Source: Lacrimispora saccharolytica
GTDB lineage: Bacteria; Bacillota; Clostridia; Lachnospirales; Lachnospiraceae
Assembly: GCA_016899975.1 (NCBI GenBank)
Contig: JACJJN010000014.1
Span: 1 to 64,000 of the forward strand
DNA: 64,000 bases
Direction of reading: 5' to 3'
How positions within the stretch are numbered: position 1 is the stretch's first letter; every line of letters begins with the position of its first letter. Of this stretch, positions 60,440-64,000 are shown piece by piece. Both the position numbers and the translations under genes were made by a program. The notes under the pieces were generated by a model, which was not told the DNA's origin, did no database searches, and saw only the letters and a program-made list of their open reading frames with translations.

Positions 60440-61233
60440 GAATGCACCTCCTCTTTGATTCCGAGGGCCTCTGCCAGAAGCTCTGTGAAATATGTAACCG
60501 GCAAGCCTTCCTTTGTGCCGTTGTTTCTCAGATTATACATACACAACGGACATGCCGTGATCAGTTCTTCCGCTCCCTTCCATGCGGCGGAATCCATGAT
60601 CTGATCTACCATATTGGCTGCCATCGGCTTGTCTTTCAGGGAAATGTAGCCGCCGCAGCACTCGTTTCTCATCGGATATACCACCGGTTCCGCACCGATC
60701 GCGCGGATGAACTCTTCGATGATCGTCGGGTTTTCCGGATCGTCGAACTGCATAGTCACGCTCGGGCGCAGCAGCATGCATCCGTAATAAGCGCCGATTT
60801 TCCGTCCTTTGAGGGGATTGACTGTCTTTTCTTTTATCTTGTCAAAGCCTACCACATCCCGCAGAACCTCAAGATAGTGAAGAACTTTTGTTTCTCCCTG
60901 GTAGGGTTCTTCGTCGGACATATAATTGTTAACCTTTGTGCGGATTTCTTCCACATTTGCCATATCGTCGTTCACGCGTTTGATTACATGATGGCAGGCG
61001 GAACAGACCGTTACCAAATCCTGTCCCTTTGCTTTTGCATCTTTCAGGGCGCGTACGCTGGAAAGCTTTGTGGCAATCTCATCGGAAGCCAGCGGATAGA
61101 CAGCGCCGCAGCACTGCCATTCCGGAATCTCCTCCAATTCGAAGCCCAGCACTTTCGCGCACTCACGCGCATATTTATCCAGATCTTTTGCCTTGTTTTT
61201 CAGCGTACAGCCCGGAAAATAACTGTAAGTCAT
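60436..61233 (-). CDS. hdrB: HdrB-family CCG-domain subunit
   Basis: 265 residues. Two CCG domains: WQCCGAVYPL with CSACHH near 80, and NECCGGYISL with CPLCMYNL near 215; YFPGCTLKNKAKD starts the protein. HdrB holds the noncubane 4Fe-4S clusters that reduce a disulfide in methanogens; the partner acceptor here is unknown. It follows AAAGGAG. Confidence 0.9.
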   Translation of the reverse strand: MTYSYFPGCTLKNKAKDLDKYARECAKVLGFELEEIPEWQCCGAVYPLASDEIATKLSSVRALKDAKAKGQDLVTVCSACHHVIKRVNDDMANVEEIRTKVNNYMSDEEPYQGETKVLHYLEVLRDVVGFDKIKEKTVNPLKGRKIGAYYGCMLLRPSVTMQFDDPENPTIIEEFIRAIGAEPVVYPMRNECCGGYISLKDKPMAANMVDQIMDSAAWKGAEELITACPLCMYNLRNNGTKEGLPVTYFTELLAEALGIKEEVHS

Positions 61234-61275
61234 GGGTTGCTCCTTTCGTTCAAACGGTTTCTTTTTCTGTTTCGT

Positions 61276-62229
61276 TTATGCTTCCACCTGAGCGATGAAA
61301 TCTTTCAGAACTTCTGCGGAATGCTCTACAGCATCCAGCTCTTCCTGTGTCATTGTAACTTTCAGGACTCTTGAAATACCTTCGGAATTTACGACACACG
61401 GCAGACTGATCGGCGCACCTGCGATCGCACCGAAGTTTTCTTCCAGAACGTGAGAAACCGGAAGAACGGTATTCTGATCTTTCAGGATGGATTCAACAAT
61501 ACGAAGTACGGACATCGCGATACCGTCAAAAGTTGCTCCCTTCAAAGAGATAACGTCTGCGCCTGCAGTACGTGCCTTGGTGGCAATCTCTGCTTTTTTC
61601 TTTTCTGCTTCTTCCGGATCAGACGGAAGGAAGTGCTCTACCGCCTCACCTGCAATGTTTACGGTGCTCCATACCGGAACCTGGCTGTCGCCGTGCTCAC
61701 CAAGGATGTAGCCCTGGATATCGCGGATATCCACTTTGCAGTGTCTGGACAGCAGATAACGGAAACGTGCGGTATCCAGAGAAGTTCCAGTTCCGATGAC
61801 ACGTCCTTTTGGCAGTCCGGTCTCTTTCTGGATCAGATACGTATTGACATCCACCGGATTGGATACCACGATGATGATCGGATTGTCTGCATATTCCATA
61901 ATGCTTCTCGCGATGGATCTTGCAACACCTGTGTTGGTTTTTGCCAGATCCAGACGAGTCTGGCCTTCCTTACGCGGTACGCCTGCTGTTACAATGATGA
62001 TATCTGCATCCGCACATTCGGAGTAACCTCCTTTGCGGATCTTTACCTGGCTATAGTATGCGGTGCCGTGGGAAATGTCCAGAGCAACACCTTTCGCACG
62101 GTCTTCGTTCAGGTCAATCAGTACGATTTCGCTGACCTGTGTTTTAAGCATAAGAGTGTAGCAGATGGTCTCACCTACATTGCCTGCTCCGATTACAACA
62201 ATTTTGTTTCCACCTTCTGTTGAACGCAT
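61276..62229 (-). CDS. mdh: Malate dehydrogenase (LDH/MDH superfamily)
   Basis: 317 residues. NAD site KIVVIGAGNVGETICYTLM; catalytic loop VTAGVPRKEGQTRLDLAKTN; active-site ILGEHGDSQVPVWS. In the loop the specificity position carries Arg (VPRK), as in malate dehydrogenases, where lactate dehydrogenases have Gln (NQKPGE). Database tools often name such proteins L-lactate dehydrogenase; the residue and the fumarase/fumarate reductase neighbours favour oxaloacetate to malate. AAGGAGG precedes ATG 62229. It is the first gene of the operon. Confidence 0.82.
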   Translation of the reverse strand: MRSTEGGNKIVVIGAGNVGETICYTLMLKTQVSEIVLIDLNEDRAKGVALDISHGTAYYSQVKIRKGGYSECADADIIIVTAGVPRKEGQTRLDLAKTNTGVARSIARSIMEYADNPIIIVVSNPVDVNTYLIQKETGLPKGRVIGTGTSLDTARFRYLLSRHCKVDIRDIQGYILGEHGDSQVPVWSTVNIAGEAVEHFLPSDPEEAEKKKAEIATKARTAGADVISLKGATFDGIAMSVLRIVESILKDQNTVLPVSHVLEENFGAIAGAPISLPCVVNSEGISRVLKVTMTQEELDAVEHSAEVLKDFIAQVEA

Positions 62230-62253
62230 AATGAACCTCCTTGAAATAATAGA

Positions 62254-62301
62254 CTATTGACTCAATAGACCCATTATACCATTTTGTTATTTACTTAACA
62301 A
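62254..62301 (-). promoter_or_regulatory. Promoter with Rex-type operator for the mdh-hdr-flx-frd-fum operon
   Basis: Minus strand: TTGTTA (62301-62296 complement), 17 bases, TATAAT (62278-62273), with TG one base before the -10. The 18-base inverted repeat TTGTTATTTACTTAACAA (62284-62301) overlaps the -35 and matches the Rex consensus TTGTTAANNNNTTAACAA with one mismatch. At the transcription start region is the perfect palindrome CTATTGACTCAATAG (62254-62268). Rex senses NADH/NAD+. Confidence 0.75.
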
Positions 62302-62339
62302 GCAGAAGTCCCGATTTCCCCGGGACTTCTGCTCTTTTT
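62300..62339. terminator. Stem-loop between mur ligase and mdh
   Basis: AGCAGAAGTCCCG pairs with CGGGACTTCTGCT, with a T-run on the plus-strand side. On the minus strand it would end the MurE-like transcript before the mdh promoter. Confidence 0.6.
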
Positions 62340-62516
62340 CTGCAATATTCACAATCATATTTCTTTCGGAATTTATATCTCCGTGATTCTAAACAATATT
62401 CCCCTTCTTATTTCTGCTTATTTATACATTTTGCCACGTTCGATAAATAATTATTTAACACGTTATTCAAAACTAACTACCAATTCAAACACTTCAGACG
62501 CGGTACTGTAGGAAAA

Positions 62517-64000
62517 TCAGACCAGCGAAACAGCAAGATGTTTGAAAGGGAGGGCATTGGTTTCGCATTTTCTGTCGTATTCCGCCAGAGATACCCGCAC
62601 ACTTTCACTGTCCGGTGTACAGGAACGGATTCCATCCGCATATTTCTGTGTCGCCTCACAGCCCTTGCCGAGCACCAGCACAACCGCGTCTTCCGGAGCT
62701 TCCTCCACCGCCCGGCGCACCGCCTCCTGACGGTTCCCCACATAGGTACATACTCTCTTTTTTCCATGAATATGACTCATGATCTCCCCTGCGATTTTCT
62801 CCGGTTCTTCCGGCCCCGGATCATCCGGAACAAGGTAAATACTGTCCGCGTATCGGTCCGATACTTCTGCAAGATCTTTTCTTCTGTTGTAGGCTTTTCC
62901 GCCCGGGCATCCAAAGATCACTGTCACAGGACGTCCCGGATATTCTTCCCGTACCGACGCAAACAGCTTTTCAAAGCTCAGACGGTTATGGGCATAATCC
63001 ACCAAAACCGTTCGCTTTCCGTCCCTGCTCCGGTACTCTTCCATTCTGCCCCTGACCCTTACATTGGAAAGCCCTTCCACAATACAGTCCGCAGGTATTC
63101 CCAGAGAGAAGCAGACAGAAATTGCTGCAAGGGCATTCTCCGCGTTGAATGTTCCGCGCATTGGAATCCGGATTTCTCCTTCGTAACCGGGCATAGACAG
63201 ATGAAACCGCAACTGCCTGTTTTCTGTCCGTATATGGCTTCCCCGTACCGCCGCTTCCGCACTGGTTCCAAAGGTAATAACCTGCTCCGCGCCGGAGGCC
63301 GCACGCAAGATTCTTGCCGCGTAATCCGAATCCAGATTGACGCACACGTTCCGGCAGTGAGAAAACATCTGCAGCTTCGACTGAAAATACTCTTCAAAAT
63401 CCGAATGTTCCAACGGACTGATGTGATCTCTGGAAATATTCAGGAACACTCCCGTTTCCATCCGCACATTCCCGATCCGCTGCAGTTTCATTGCCTGAGA
63501 GGAAACCTCCATCGTCAGCCAGGATACCCCGACATCCACCGCCGTCCTCAGATGCCTTTGCAGATCCAGCGATTCCGGCGTTGTCAGTTTTGCCGGTTCG
63601 CGCCGAACGCCGTCATACGTCTCGATGGAACTGAAAATCGCCGACGGCTTCTCCCCTCTCCTTGCCAGCCAGGTATCCAGTACTGCCCGAACGTAATATG
63701 CCGTCGTTGTTTTTCCCTTCGTTCCGGTAATTCCCACGATCCGCATCTGATCTGCAGGATATCCGTAAAAAGCCTCCGCAAGCGCTGCCATCGCCCGCCG
63801 GATATCGCTGACCAGCAGACAGGGAATTCCTTTTCCCGCCGGATATTCCTTTTCACTGACATAGCACTTTGCTCCCCGCAGGATCGCCTCCGACAGATAC
63901 GTCTCACGGAACGCTGCCCCTTTGCAGAGAAACATCGCCCCTTCCCGGATTTCCCCGGAATAGCAGGAAATCTGTGTAATCTCTCCGGCCTCTTTCTCCG
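62517..64000 (-). CDS. MurE-like UDP-MurNAc-tripeptide ligase (5' end outside window)
   Basis: At least 494 residues; the frame continues past the window edge (SGEIREGAMFLCKGAAF), so the start is missing. IVGITGTKGKTTTAYYV binds ATP; MEVSSQAMKLQRIGNV, NISRDHISPLEHSDFEEYF and FNAENALAAISVCFSLG are Mur ligase blocks. DYAHNRLSFEKLF replaces the usual DYAHTPDAL, and the amino-acid site reads VPDDPGPEEP, not DNPR (the meso-DAP type). It is therefore a divergent MurE or a paralogue; the added amino acid cannot be called. Confidence 0.8.
   Translation of the reverse strand, partial: EKEAGEITQISCYSGEIREGAMFLCKGAAFRETYLSEAILRGAKCYVSEKEYPAGKGIPCLLVSDIRRAMAALAEAFYGYPADQMRIVGITGTKGKTTTAYYVRAVLDTWLARRGEKPSAIFSSIETYDGVRREPAKLTTPESLDLQRHLRTAVDVGVSWLTMEVSSQAMKLQRIGNVRMETGVFLNISRDHISPLEHSDFEEYFQSKLQMFSHCRNVCVNLDSDYAARILRAASGAEQVITFGTSAEAAVRGSHIRTENRQLRFHLSMPGYEGEIRIPMRGTFNAENALAAISVCFSLGIPADCIVEGLSNVRVRGRMEEYRSRDGKRTVLVDYAHNRLSFEKLFASVREEYPGRPVTVIFGCPGGKAYNRRKDLAEVSDRYADSIYLVPDDPGPEEPEKIAGEIMSHIHGKKRVCTYVGNRQEAVRRAVEEAPEDAVVLVLGKGCEATQKYADGIRSCTPDSESVRVSLAEYDRKCETNALPFKHLAVSLV

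Noticed and set aside
61276-62229. L-lactate dehydrogenase
   Set aside because: The specificity loop has Arg in place of Gln, and the neighbours use malate.
1-64000. tRNA, rRNA and CRISPR loci
   Set aside because: No tRNA-like T-arm/acceptor pattern, rRNA sequence or regular repeat array was noticed; this was by eye, so a tRNA could have been missed.

Overview
The window looks like the chromosome of a spore-forming Clostridia bacterium, most likely a member of the Lachnospiraceae. The grounds are the Firmicutes gene order pyrH-frr-uppS-cdsA-dxr-rseP, a SleC-type spore cortex enzyme gene, a YlmC/YmxH protein, large serine recombinases of clostridial mobile elements, and a strictly fermentative gene set. 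The family assignment comes from recalled protein families and was not tested by a search.

Layout. (1) 1-3413: accessory DNA. Three tandem genes for 26-31 residue hydrophobic peptides resemble type I toxins. Each has a leader that can hide its ribosome binding site, and two have good opposing promoters. A decayed fourth unit, a large serine recombinase (1482-2969) and the 3' piece of a broken sleC-like gene follow. (2) 3414-25540: an integrated element of about 22.1 kb. A large serine recombinase sits at its left edge. Inside are a DUF927-like ATPase, an unknown 526-residue protein, a resolvase, a recombination block (Rad52-like, YqaJ, DUF3848-like, DUF932), an uncharacterised cassette with a divergent XRE regulator (15.2-19.3 kb), RadC, a small mobilisation module, an RtcB RNA-ligase operon and an Rpn-type nuclease. 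The element splits the sleC-like gene: the 5' part lies at 25541-26216 and the next codons lie at 3210-3413. Both edges share ATTTC, and joining there restores the frame, as in sigK/skin-type intervening elements. (3) 26.4-37.1 kb: the rseP-dxr-cdsA-uppS-frr-pyrH block, an aspartate kinase with a hairpin-rich leader, and an arabinose set (araD, ribulokinase, AraR-like repressor). (4) 37.3-51 kb: housekeeping genes (phosphatase, EF-P, YqeG, patatin, citrate synthase, AI-2E transporter, ArsR regulator, aminotransferase, a TrpXYZ-like ABC transporter, NrdR, YlmC, acylphosphatase, HAD hydrolase), with copies of one palindromic repeat between them. (5) 51.0-62.3 kb: a 12-gene operon for malate dehydrogenase, HdrBCA, an MvhD/FlxD-like protein, two Fe-S proteins, a FlxA-like flavoprotein, a soluble fumarate reductase pair and a two-subunit class I fumarase. 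(6) 62.5-64.0 kb: a MurE-like ligase running off the window.

How the genes fit together. The last operon encodes the whole oxaloacetate-malate-fumarate-succinate branch together with an Hdr/Flx flavin-based electron-bifurcating module and no membrane anchor. A near-perfect Rex (NADH/NAD+ sensor) site overlaps its promoter. This suggests a redox-controlled cytoplasmic fumarate reductase coupled to electron bifurcation. The element carries its own integration, recombination and mobilisation genes plus cargo that may serve phage defence or RNA repair. Its position inside a spore germination gene raises the possibility of developmental excision.

Limits: family calls rest on motifs recognised by eye. 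No searches or structure predictions were run, and residue positions are approximate.
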